Of a DNA stretch of 64,000 nucleotides, positions 7,169-16,300 are shown piece after piece. The stretch comes from a virus. The stretch is taken from positions 186,001 to 250,000 of the IMG/VR virus record IMGVR_UViG_3300042350_002797; one strand, 5' to 3'. The notes below the pieces were generated by a model. That model was given only the letters and a program-made list of their open reading frames with translations, had not been told where the DNA came from and did no database searches. The position numbers and the translations under genes are program-made. Within the stretch, counting starts at the first letter, position 1, and each line of letters opens with the position of its first letter.

Positions 7169-9750
7169 GATATTGTGGTCCTGTCGTTTCTGAAAGCAAT
7201 ATATTTATCTTTACTATATCCGGTAACTGCATCTATGATATATCTATCAATAGTATAATCAATTTGGCTAAAATCAAATCCGCTATTTTTAATTCTTAAT
7301 AATATATCAGTGGATTTTCCAGGTTTACAATAGCAAATAGGAATAGCAGTAATATACCCGAGGGGTTGTACTTGCCCAAGTTGAATACTGCGCATCCATA
7401 GTGGCAAATAATTACTGTCTATTAATCCTAATTCTCTAATTCTTTTACGCCAAATTGAAATACTGCTGGCAAATTTTAATGAAGATTCGGGATCGCTGGC
7501 GAAAACATCTGATCGATCCACAGTGGCTAGAAATGGATTAGCTCTGGAAAAACTAGGTGTATTTTGATCAAATGGTCCTGCGTAAAATTGATTGTTTTGA
7601 TCTACAGTAATTAATCTAGATTGTTTTGAAGTTACTACCGGAGTAGGCAAATATTTTTTTCCTATTTCTAGTGGATCGAACACTTCTAGATAAACTACTT
7701 CATAAACAACGGTATCTGTATACGGCACTGTAGCTATGGCAGTTTTTATTGATCCTAATTTGAATCTTTTAGGTTTATGATTTCTTCCAGTCATGCCTAC
7801 AACTTCTGCCGCTGTTTTAGTTTCGATACCAGCATACACTAACATTTTTAAATCTTTTTGTATACCAAAGTTTGGATCACTAGGTCTATAAATTGAATTA
7901 TTTTCAAAAATATCTGGATCATTAATGAAAGATTTCCAAACATTTCTTTGATCTGTTTTTAAAAACGGTTTTACGATTAAGTTACTGAATAATCTGTCAT
8001 TAGGAGTGTCTATGTTGATAGTGAATGTTCGTCTAACTGCACTGTATCCTAACACATCTCTTGCCTCGACTTCGAACGAATAAGATCTATCGATAGTAGT
8101 TTCACCGTCGTCAAAAGTTAATGCTCCTCCGTCGAACAGTATTAATCCGGGAGTATTATCAATTTCAAATTGATTTACTTTACCTACTATTTCTCCGTCA
8201 AAATTTAATGTTAATCCAGGTGGTAGTTGCCCGCTGATTAAGAAATATAATACAGGAGATTGTGTAAAAGTAGTAGTAGCACTGATGCTTAACGTACTAA
8301 CATAATTTGCACCAATTGATCCTAAATTGCTGTCAGTGTTCCAAACGATAGTTGAATCAATTTCTCCAATTATTCTAGCAGTGAATATTCTCTTACTGCT
8401 AGCAGTTTCCCCTTTTTCTGTGAATCGAGTAGCCTTAACGGTAAACTTATAATCTTTAGTAATAGCAGTTTGATAAGGTAAAACACCAAATACTTCGCTG
8501 GTTGTTGGATCAAATAACATACCAGGAGGTAATATACTATCTGTACCTAAATACAAATTGGTAAAATTTGGAATAGTACTAGTAAAATTACCAACAATAG
8601 TTAACAAATAATCTGTCTCTGATATTTTTACAACATTGGAAATTGTATAAACTGTGGCGCTGGCATTTTCAACGTATTCTGAAAGTTGTATCTTATGTCC
8701 TACTAAGGGGATCCCCTTTACATTTTTTAATCTTAATTTATTTGTGCCAATTTTATTTTCGGTCATGCTAGTAGTGTAAGATACACCAAAAATTTCTGGA
8801 TTTACACTTTCTAAAGAATACACAATAGGACCTACAACAAGAGCTTCGTAGGTATCTAATTTAAATGTCTTATAATTGTTTGCTCTAAATGTTCCTAAGA
8901 AATTAGGAGTAGTCCAAATAGGTGCTCTTGCGTAAGTAATATCTGCGGTAAAAGTATTGTTTCCTGCTGTAGTTACAGTGTTGTCTGCTCTAAAAAAATC
9001 ATCTCCGACTACAAAGATTCTAAATTTTCTTGCAGATTGACTGTCTCCATCGGTTACTATGACATTGAATTCAAAGTTTCTATTTAATTTTCTTGGAGGT
9101 AAACTTTCAGTTCCAAAATCAAACGTCAACAAATCAAAAATAAAACTGTCATAGCCATTAGTTGGTCTTAATCCGTAATCATAAGCATACTCATCAAACA
9201 GTTGTTTATCAAATCTGCCATTACCCTTAGCTAAAGGAGGAGCTAAAACCGGTTGTACCCAACCTACAATTCTTCCACTGTCCGTTAAAATTAATCCTGG
9301 AGGTAGCTCGCCGCCACCGCTAGGAATAAAATATTTTAACTCTTGTCCAGCAGCAGTATCTGTATCTGTAACGGACAGTTGAAAATCTATATACGAACTG
9401 TCTAAAATATAATATGCATCATTAGGACCTACTGGAAGTGCACCTGCTGCAATATTCCATTCTGGTATATCAGCACCAGTGACATTGATAAAAAAAGTTC
9501 TATCTGAGAAATCTGTACCTAATCTAGCTCTAACGACAAATTTAAATTCTGTATCTCTCGGAACTTCAAAAGCTGTTCCTACTATGGATGAATTTTCTAA
9601 TCTCAGACCTGGCGGTAGCTGACCAGAAATAACAGTGTATTCAATTCCTGGCCCTAATGGGCTTATTAGAGGTAATGAAATATTAACAGCGGTTCTTTCT
9701 GGGATAGTGCCAAAATTATATCCTGATCGTTCAGTCCAAATATCTAACAT
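7165..9750 (-). CDS. Virion protein with putative Ig (He_PIG-type) domains
   Basis: The 861-residue, beta-rich protein contains at least four copies of the putative-Ig signature LPPGL/M followed by a Gly turn and hydrophobic strand: about residues 43-60, 148-165, 405-425 and 500-520. Such cadherin/Ig-like repeats are common in phage fibres and bacterial adhesins, where they contact surface sugars. The C-terminal 250 residues differ and carry more charged sequence. It is transcribed from a strong late-type box at 9771 with a start-site hairpin. It is probably a long fibre or decoration protein. Confidence 0.75.
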   Translation of the reverse strand: MLDIWTERSGYNFGTIPERTAVNISLPLISPLGPGIEYTVISGQLPPGLRLENSSIVGTAFEVPRDTEFKFVVRARLGTDFSDRTFFINVTGADIPEWNIAAGALPVGPNDAYYILDSSYIDFQLSVTDTDTAAGQELKYFIPSGGGELPPGLILTDSGRIVGWVQPVLAPPLAKGNGRFDKQLFDEYAYDYGLRPTNGYDSFIFDLLTFDFGTESLPPRKLNRNFEFNVIVTDGDSQSARKFRIFVVGDDFFRADNTVTTAGNNTFTADITYARAPIWTTPNFLGTFRANNYKTFKLDTYEALVVGPIVYSLESVNPEIFGVSYTTSMTENKIGTNKLRLKNVKGIPLVGHKIQLSEYVENASATVYTISNVVKISETDYLLTIVGNFTSTIPNFTNLYLGTDSILPPGMLFDPTTSEVFGVLPYQTAITKDYKFTVKATRFTEKGETASSKRIFTARIIGEIDSTIVWNTDSNLGSIGANYVSTLSISATTTFTQSPVLYFLISGQLPPGLTLNFDGEIVGKVNQFEIDNTPGLILFDGGALTFDDGETTIDRSYSFEVEARDVLGYSAVRRTFTINIDTPNDRLFSNLIVKPFLKTDQRNVWKSFINDPDIFENNSIYRPSDPNFGIQKDLKMLVYAGIETKTAAEVVGMTGRNHKPKRFKLGSIKTAIATVPYTDTVVYEVVYLEVFDPLEIGKKYLPTPVVTSKQSRLITVDQNNQFYAGPFDQNTPSFSRANPFLATVDRSDVFASDPESSLKFASSISIWRKRIRELGLIDSNYLPLWMRSIQLGQVQPLGYITAIPICYCKPGKSTDILLRIKNSGFDFSQIDYTIDRYIIDAVTGYSKDKYIAFRNDRTTIS

Positions 9751-9752
9751 TA

Positions 9753-9786
9753 GATAATCCTATTATTACATATTTATAGGATTATC
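9753..9786 (-). promoter_or_regulatory. Late-type promoter inside a start-site hairpin
   Basis: The minus strand reads CTATAAATA at 9779-9771, 20 bases before the ATG at 9750. A perfect 10-bp inverted repeat (GATAATCCTA at 9753-9762 with TAGGATTATC at 9777-9786) encloses it. The transcribed arm contains the AGGA ribosome-binding site. Read-through mRNA would hide it; mRNA starting at the late promoter would not. Confidence 0.7.
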
Positions 9787-9791
9787 CTTTC

Positions 9792-11174
9792 TTAGTATAA
9801 GACGTTCCAAGCAGTACCGTCGCAATAGATTTCTTTAACAGCTAAAGCGTTTACTGTTGTAATTGTTGTTAAACCGTACTTAGCAGTTATTACCCAAGTA
9901 GCATCTTTATTGATAATACAAATACGTAATCCTGAGATAGTACTAGAAGGACTAGGCAAAGTTAAATCTCTGTTTGTACTCATACCTGTCGAATACATAT
10001 AATTGGACGCGATGTCATCGAAAGCTAGTGTAATATTACCACTAGAAAAATCTAATTCTTGAGGAGGAACAGTAATCGGTCCACCAAATGTAGCATATTT
10101 TTTACTAGTTAATATAATTATAGGTTGGGGAGTTCCTACATTATCATTAGTTCCTAGGACCAATGAACCATTTACATATCCTGAACTTACTGCTTCTACT
10201 TGCGTAGTTATAAATGTAGATCCTCGTTGAACAGTGCCGTCATTACCTGACATTATAATTGTGCCTAGATAATCTCCAATTTGCACTGCTGTTTCTGTGG
10301 CTAACGTTCCTCTAGATCTGGCAAAAATTGCAGCGTTAACAAATTGAGTATCGTATACATTTTTAAAAACAGTATGTGTAAGATTAGGATCAAAATCTAC
10401 ATTTTGTACTAATAGTTTTGTACTATATTCAGTTGAATCAATTGTGCCACCGAGAGTAACGAACGGATTAGACACACTTCTATTAACGATAGGTAAGATG
10501 GCACTATCGGTATAGATAAGATTAGTTTCTAGTCTAGTAGAGAATAATTTACCGGTAGGCTCATCGAAACTTAATGAACCAGTATCTGTACCTTCTACGT
10601 TGCTTGCGTTATTACGATAAAATGCAATTGAGCCAGCAGTTCCTACTTGTACACGCTCGTCGTTGGTAATAAGTATTTGATCTCCACCAGTCACGCTTAC
10701 AGTTATTGATCCGCCGCCTAGGAAATTTATTGTCTCACCATCTGTGATTGATCTAGTAGTAGTGCTGTCATCGCCAGTAATGCTGAAAGACGTCATTGAT
10801 CCGCCGCCACCAGTTTCAGCAGCATTAATCCAATTAGTTCCGTTATATTTTAAAATTTGACCAGTAGTAGCACTAGTAATAACTACGTCAGTTAGACCGT
10901 CTAAATTTGTTGAACCTGCACCAGTATTGTCAGTGCCATTTATCCAATTCGTACCATCAAATTTTAATACTTGTCCATTAGTGGCACTGTTAATAACAAC
11001 ATCGGATAAGCTATTGATAGTAACTGGTATAGCACCGCTGATACTATTGCCTCCTGCTGTAGATCCATCGCCTACATAGAGTTGTTTAGTGTCAGTAGTA
11101 TAAATTAATTCTCCGCTGGCAGGAGTTATGCTTAGTCTGTCGCTAGCTAACCCTTGTCTTAATTTCAATGCCAT
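9792..11174 (-). CDS. Fibre protein with Mtd-like N-terminal domain
   Basis: The 460-residue protein opens LKLRQGLASDRLSITPASGELIYTTDTKQLYVGDGST, the short beta domain seen at the N-terminus of many phage fibres and the Mtd receptor-binding protein. Two tandem repeats follow (residues 53-83 and 90-120) with VVIxSATxGQxLKxxGTNWIN. The remainder is Ser/Thr/Gly-rich beta sequence with a variable C-terminus. It is probably a trimeric fibre that attaches through its N-terminus. The start has GGAG 8 bases upstream. Confidence 0.75.
   Translation of the reverse strand: MALKLRQGLASDRLSITPASGELIYTTDTKQLYVGDGSTAGGNSISGAIPVTINSLSDVVINSATNGQVLKFDGTNWINGTDNTGAGSTNLDGLTDVVITSATTGQILKYNGTNWINAAETGGGGSMTSFSITGDDSTTTRSITDGETINFLGGGSITVSVTGGDQILITNDERVQVGTAGSIAFYRNNASNVEGTDTGSLSFDEPTGKLFSTRLETNLIYTDSAILPIVNRSVSNPFVTLGGTIDSTEYSTKLLVQNVDFDPNLTHTVFKNVYDTQFVNAAIFARSRGTLATETAVQIGDYLGTIIMSGNDGTVQRGSTFITTQVEAVSSGYVNGSLVLGTNDNVGTPQPIIILTSKKYATFGGPITVPPQELDFSSGNITLAFDDIASNYMYSTGMSTNRDLTLPSPSSTISGLRICIINKDATWVITAKYGLTTITTVNALAVKEIYCDGTAWNVLY
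10815..11018 (-). repeat. Tandem 31-residue repeat inside fibre gene
   Basis: Two in-frame copies of a roughly 31-residue unit (core SATxGQ, then GTNWIN) lie at residues 53-83 and 90-120 of the fibre. A looser third copy (VGQALVWQGATWGPG) occurs in the neighbouring 184-residue protein. Confidence 0.7.
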
Positions 11175-11190
11175 TTGTTTCTCCTAAACC

Positions 11191-11745
11191 TTAAAATGTT
11201 CCTAAATCTAAATTTAATTCTGTATCAAACGATGTTATAATAAATGGACCAAAATCTAAATCAGTTTGCCCTAATAAAAATTGTATAGGGTTAGTAAACG
11301 ATCCATCTAAGTCCGGAAAACTAAAGTCTATGCCCGATTCAGAGGAGCTACCAGGACCCCATGTAGCTCCTTGCCATACTAATGCTTGACCTACGGTTGG
11401 AGTAACTGCTGATACGTTACCAAGATCTTGTAAATTATGATTGGAAATATCGCTTACTTGACCAGTAAAAGTCGCTGTTGATGCAATAGTAATACTAGAG
11501 CCATCGTAGGCAATTTGTATATTTGCACCACTACTTAAACTTCTAAAAGTAAGATTATCACCTACTTCTAAACTACCAACTTTTCCTGCAAATACCGGAG
11601 CGCCTGCACCTAAATTAGTAGCATTAGAAATAGTAACATTGTCTAAAGCAGTAAAATTACCATTTACCTTTTCAAAAGCCGTGCGTAGATCGTCACCTGT
11701 TCCGTCGTTTGCAAAATTTCCTAAATCTACTAGTGTAATAGGCAT
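11191..11745 (-). CDS. Fibre-associated protein with N-terminal adaptor motif
   Basis: The 184-residue protein starts ITLVDLGNFANDGTGDDL followed by RTAFEKVNGNFTALDN. This is the N-terminal adaptor shared with the 101- and 2545-residue proteins further right. A middle segment resembles the GQxLxWxGxxW repeat of the adjacent fibre, and the last 35 residues are acidic. It probably links or decorates fibres. A late-type box at 11762 lies 16 bases upstream and overlaps the stop codon of the desaturase gene. Confidence 0.7.
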   Translation of the reverse strand: MPITLVDLGNFANDGTGDDLRTAFEKVNGNFTALDNVTISNATNLGAGAPVFAGKVGSLEVGDNLTFRSLSSGANIQIAYDGSSITIASTATFTGQVSDISNHNLQDLGNVSAVTPTVGQALVWQGATWGPGSSSESGIDFSFPDLDGSFTNPIQFLLGQTDLDFGPFIITSFDTELNLDLGTF

Positions 11746-11761
11746 GTCATTCTCTTTAATT

Positions 11762-11770
11762 TATTTATCT
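11762..11770 (-). promoter_or_regulatory. Late-type promoter box
   Basis: The minus strand reads AGATAAATA; the TAA of the desaturase stop codon is part of the box. The ATG at 11745 is 16 bases downstream. Confidence 0.55.
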
Positions 11771-12469
11771 GGTTTTGGTTTTTGCTAATCTGAGCATTTG
11801 TAAAATTCGTATATAAAACCAGCCGATGTCAAATTCCCAACATTTTCTACTTAATTTAGGGCTGGCTGGATCTAAATGATGATTGTTGTGTAGCTCTTCA
11901 CCGCCAATTAATATACCCCAAGGACTGACATTGCGACTGTGATCCTTAGTTTCGCCGTTGCGATAGCCCCACCAGTGTCCAATGCCATTGATAAATCCAG
12001 CGGCCCAGAATGGAATCCAGATCATTTGTACACCCCACACTAGAAAACCCCACGGCCCAAATAATAACAAGTCTATGACTAACATTACAAGAATACCGTG
12101 GCGGTGATATCTAGTGTAGAATTTTTCAATACGATCTTTAGGAGTGCCCATGCCGTACTTTATGACCATGTTAGGATCTTTAGTTGCTTCGTGGTACAAA
12201 CTCCATCCGCCTAGTAGTAATCGTTTAATACCAAATACGTGTGGACTGTGTGGATCGCCTTCAACATCTGTGGTTTGATGATGTTTTCTATGTACTGCTA
12301 CCCATGCTTTAGTAGTCATTCCAGTTGTAAGCCATAGCCAAAATCGCATAAAATGATTGACCGCAGGATGAAATTCTACACTTCTGTGCGCTTGACAACG
12401 ATGTAGATACAAGGTAACACACATGATTGTGATGTGTGTTAGTAGTAATGTGATTAAAATTATTGTCAT
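11765..12469 (-). CDS. Membrane fatty-acid desaturase (acyl-CoA/ACP Delta-9 type)
   Basis: The 234-residue integral membrane di-iron desaturase has the three His boxes of the family: HRCQAH (23-28), HRKHH (60-64) and HNNHH (near 195). Hydrophobic segments lie between them. Such enzymes insert a double bond into a saturated acyl chain using O2 and an electron donor. It is one of four desaturases in the window, the only one sitting among fibre genes, and somewhat richer in G+C than the others. It follows a 17-residue ORF that looks like a broken fibre start, so the gene may have been inserted here. Confidence 0.93.
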   Translation of the reverse strand: MTIILITLLLTHITIMCVTLYLHRCQAHRSVEFHPAVNHFMRFWLWLTTGMTTKAWVAVHRKHHQTTDVEGDPHSPHVFGIKRLLLGGWSLYHEATKDPNMVIKYGMGTPKDRIEKFYTRYHRHGILVMLVIDLLLFGPWGFLVWGVQMIWIPFWAAGFINGIGHWWGYRNGETKDHSRNVSPWGILIGGEELHNNHHLDPASPKLSRKCWEFDIGWFYIRILQMLRLAKTKTR

Positions 12470-12472
12470 TTG

Positions 12473-12526
12473 TTATTGATTACCAGGTGTCGCCACATTG
12501 CCGATATTAATTGTTTGTATAGTCAT
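12473..12526 (-). pseudogene. 17-residue remnant of a fibre-adaptor N-terminus
   Basis: The ORF reads MTIQTINIGNVATPGNQ and then TAA. The first 15 residues match the start of the adaptor motif in the 101-residue protein (AKQTINLGTADKGNG) and others, after which the motif is lost. Its ATG overlaps the glycosyltransferase stop (ATGA). It looks like a truncated fibre gene left beside the desaturase, though it could serve as a coupling peptide. Confidence 0.55.
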
Positions 12527-13314
12527 GTTACACTCTCTTTAGTATATTTACTGTGAAGTTCTCGATATTTTCTAGGGCTAATGTATGTTGGATTGCTTAA
12601 TGAATTACTACCTTTTACAGCCAAACTAAGATCATTAGTGGTACTATATAATTGCCACTGATCTTGATTCTGTTCTGTATAATAGCTGTCTAGTCTAACC
12701 ACTGTGGCAGTGACAGATACTATATCAACTATCTTTAGCCCTAAATGTGCTTCTGTACAGACCACACCTCTTTGTTGTGCGTGATCAATAAGTTTCTGTG
12801 CTGCCTGTGGTTTTATGATGTAGCCATAAGCCCCAACATAGTAGCCACCACTGCTGTGATACTCATAGTCCGCTGGTCTGCGATAGTAGTCTATGGGCTG
12901 ATCTAAACTGGCCTTGACCTTCTCATCGTAGTCCTTGACAAAGGCCTGGAAGCAGTCTAATCTCAACACTTCATCAAAATGATCTAACACATCTTCCGGT
13001 AAATCTCGGATAAAGATGCCATCGTGTTCTAAGATAATGACAGGTTCGTCTAATTTCACACACTTCTGCCACAGTTCAAAGTGGCTCAAGAAACAACCTT
13101 GATGTCCGGGCTTGTCTATTATGGTATAGTTTAAAAACTTATCTATACCGTATTTTTCAAATAATGGTCGGCTATTGTAGCCCAGTACAGCATCATATAT
13201 TTCTAAGGCAACACCGTGTAATGCAGCGGCAGCTACAGCTTTGGCACTGATTGTCTGTGCTAATTCACTTTCTTTCAGTACTATAGCAAATGCTCGCATA
13301 TTACCAAACGCCAC
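12523..13314 (-). CDS. Family-25-type glycosyltransferase (LPS-type)
   Basis: The 263-residue protein has the GT25 pattern: a substrate segment GCFLSHFELWQKCVKLDEP, then IILEHDGIF in place of the usual EDD, then GAYGYIIKPQAAQKLIDHA. GT25 enzymes add galactose or glucose to lipooligosaccharide. It overlaps the upstream 1413-residue fibre gene by 14 bases and shares that gene's higher G+C, so the two may have entered together. It could modify host surface sugar or glycosylate the neighbouring fibre. Confidence 0.8.
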   Translation of the reverse strand: MAFGNMRAFAIVLKESELAQTISAKAVAAAALHGVALEIYDAVLGYNSRPLFEKYGIDKFLNYTIIDKPGHQGCFLSHFELWQKCVKLDEPVIILEHDGIFIRDLPEDVLDHFDEVLRLDCFQAFVKDYDEKVKASLDQPIDYYRRPADYEYHSSGGYYVGAYGYIIKPQAAQKLIDHAQQRGVVCTEAHLGLKIVDIVSVTATVVRLDSYYTEQNQDQWQLYSTTNDLSLAVKGSNSLSNPTYISPRKYRELHSKYTKESVT

Positions 13315-16300
13315 CTGTTAGCTCCACACGCTTCCAAATGTCAGTGGTGCCATCATAGGACGCTGTGCAGTAATAGATATGGGTTGACGAAAAGGCAATC
13401 TGCCCTGTAACATCTCCAGATTGCCCTTTGCTACTTGTTGGCACATCCGCTGACATTCTTATTCGATCACTTGCAATCCTAACAGTAGTAGTATATCCCG
13501 TAGTAGCAGTTCCAATGTAAATGTTGGCAGGTGGATCCCCTTGATAACCAATTTCAATAGTACCACCAACTCCCGCTTCAATACTTGTGGTGTATCCAGC
13601 AGCGGCTCTAAGAGTAAGGTCAGCTGTTCCTAATATTAGTTCAGGAACTGTTAAATCACCGTTGGCAGCAAATGTTAAAGTGTTTGTTACAGGTCCAGGA
13701 GGACTACTCAATCCTAGATAGGATGTAGAAATTGTAAAATCTTCTTCGTACTCTACTACAATTCCTCCTGGAACATTTAAAACACCATCCTCACCAAACT
13801 GCCATCTACGCAGAGTTGAGTCACTCAAGTTGATATCAATATTGATGTTGCCTTCACTATGTATATGGCCTGGTACAGTTAACGAACCATCTGTGCCAAA
13901 TGTCCAAAGTTTGGTCCCATCGTCTGTAAAAACTTTTATACCTTTATTTTCACCAGCGGCAAAGACCACATGATCTAAATTGTCTCCACCTATTGCTCCA
14001 TTGAATGCTCCATACTCGTCATAGAACCTAATAACTCTTTGGTTAGGGGCGTTTAGGAATCCATTGGAGTCAAAAGTCCACTTGCCGTTACCATCACCGC
14101 TTGGATATAGGAATGTGTTTATTTCAATACCGCCATCAGTGGTAGTACGCACATTGTGATTGTCAGTGCCTAAGAAGATACTGGTTTCTTCCAAGTCGCC
14201 TGTGGTCAAGTGTAGGTGATGCTCAACATTAAAAGTAGGTGCGTCAGCGTTGATCAAGCCTGTTTCAACACCTACACTCGAAGGGTCATAGTTATTCTCT
14301 TCAGGTGACACACGAATAGTAAACTCATTGTCATCACTGTCTAGTTCAAAACTAATAGTGCCGTTACTGCCAGTCAATACTACTGTGCCTGATCCTGGAT
14401 CTGATATGTTAGCACCCTCTGGATAGATCCACCAGTAGAGCGTTTGGTCAGCGTAAGTAGGTGAATATATGTAGAAAGTAAGAGTATCACCAACTAGAGC
14501 GGTGTTATTATAATAGTTTATGTTTATACCATTGTCAGTATAGGTATAATTAAAGCCTCCGCCGCCTTTGATCACCAACTTCTGACTGGCCACATCTGGG
14601 CTTGCTGGAGTAAGTTGAATTGTAGGATTGCTGGTAACATATCCTTCAGTGATAGTACCACCTGCTGGCAATGTCACTGTGCCAGTATCGCCTAAAACAA
14701 CGGAATACACACCGTTAACTAAACTGTTGTCGCCGCCAGGTGCTGTGTATAAAGTACCTATGAGGAAGGCGAGGACTTGTGTTTCAAGAGTAACTGAGTC
14801 AGCACTGACAGTTAACGCATTGTCTGAGTCAGTTAGATCGGCGTTGACTACTCCAATGTCACTGGCTGTGCCGTTGAGTGTGCCGCTGAGGTTTGCGACT
14901 GTAACGCTCCAAGGGCCCGCTGCGAACACATTGCCCGTGTCTGAAACTTGTAGCACAGCGGCATAAGCCTGCTGGTCAAAACTACCAAATCCGCCTGCCA
15001 GTGCCACATAACCCTGTCTAACTGCTATGTTGCTGCCGCCACTTTCTGGGCCAAAAAGCCCACCAGCAAATGTCCAACTATCAGTGTTTTCAATAAATCG
15101 TTGCCATTCTACAAGACCATCAAGACTGTATTTGGCCACTACCCAAGTAAACGTCTCCGCAATCTCGTCGCCATTAACGCCTGATATATAAAGTTTGTCA
15201 TCAGGTCCAACTACTATACTGGTAGCGGTTGAAATACAGTCGCCTGTTACACGACGGCTCCACTGTTTAACACCTGTGCTGTCAAATTTAACCAAGGCTA
15301 TACCAGTACCAGGAAAAGGGCCGCCGGTAATGTCAAATTGTCCGCAAATGTAGATATTGCCATTGCTGTCAATGTCAGCATCTGCTCCTGAGCAGTCATA
15401 GTCCGCGTCAAACTGTATGGCCTTTTGCCAAGCAATAGTTCCGTCACTGGCATATTTGACCACTACCATACGGTCGGACATGTCTTCGCCAGTAGTTGTT
15501 CCTACTCTAATTTCCATGTTAGTGGATCCAGATCCTAACTGACTAGCATTAAAAGTACCAATCAAGTCGCCCTCGTAGCGATTGCCATCTGTATCAACAA
15601 TATTGCTAAATGTAGGAACGCCGTCAGTGAAGGTAACATCATAAGTTAAACCGCCAACAGTTGCTCCTAGTATATCAGTAGTCCAGTCTGGATCGCTAGC
15701 GGGAGTAGCAGTTAGAGTAACAATCGTGCGATATGGTTCTGGATAGTTAAGATTATCCACAGTACCAACAGCCACTATCTCACCAGTAGGACCCACTGCC
15801 ATACCATAGGCCTGTTCGTTAGTCTGCCCGTCTAATTTTCTTGTCCATGTAACGTTACCGTTGGTTTTGTCAATCTTAGTAACTGTTAGATAACTATCAG
15901 TTCCGTTGTTAGCCCAGCCAACCATAACAGGATTGCCATCACTGTCCACATCAACTACAGGACTTGAACTGGCAAAACCAAAGTCATAAATTTTACTCCA
16001 CACCACGCTACCGTCACTACTATCAATTTTAGTCAAGGTAGATAAGTCATAGGTGTAAACGTCTCCGCCAGTTTGTCCTGCGACATAAATCCAACCATCA
16101 GCATTGTCAACGGCCAAGCCCCAACCGTCTGTTTCAAGATCGTCGGCAAATCTTGCTGTCCATAATTTAGTACCAGTGTCAGTGTATTTGCCCACTGAGA
16201 AATATCTGCCGCCAGACTCACCAATATCAGGCAGGCTATGACTGAACAGAGCAATGACATTGCCGTCACTGTCATATTCTACACTGGTTGCGATTTGTGG

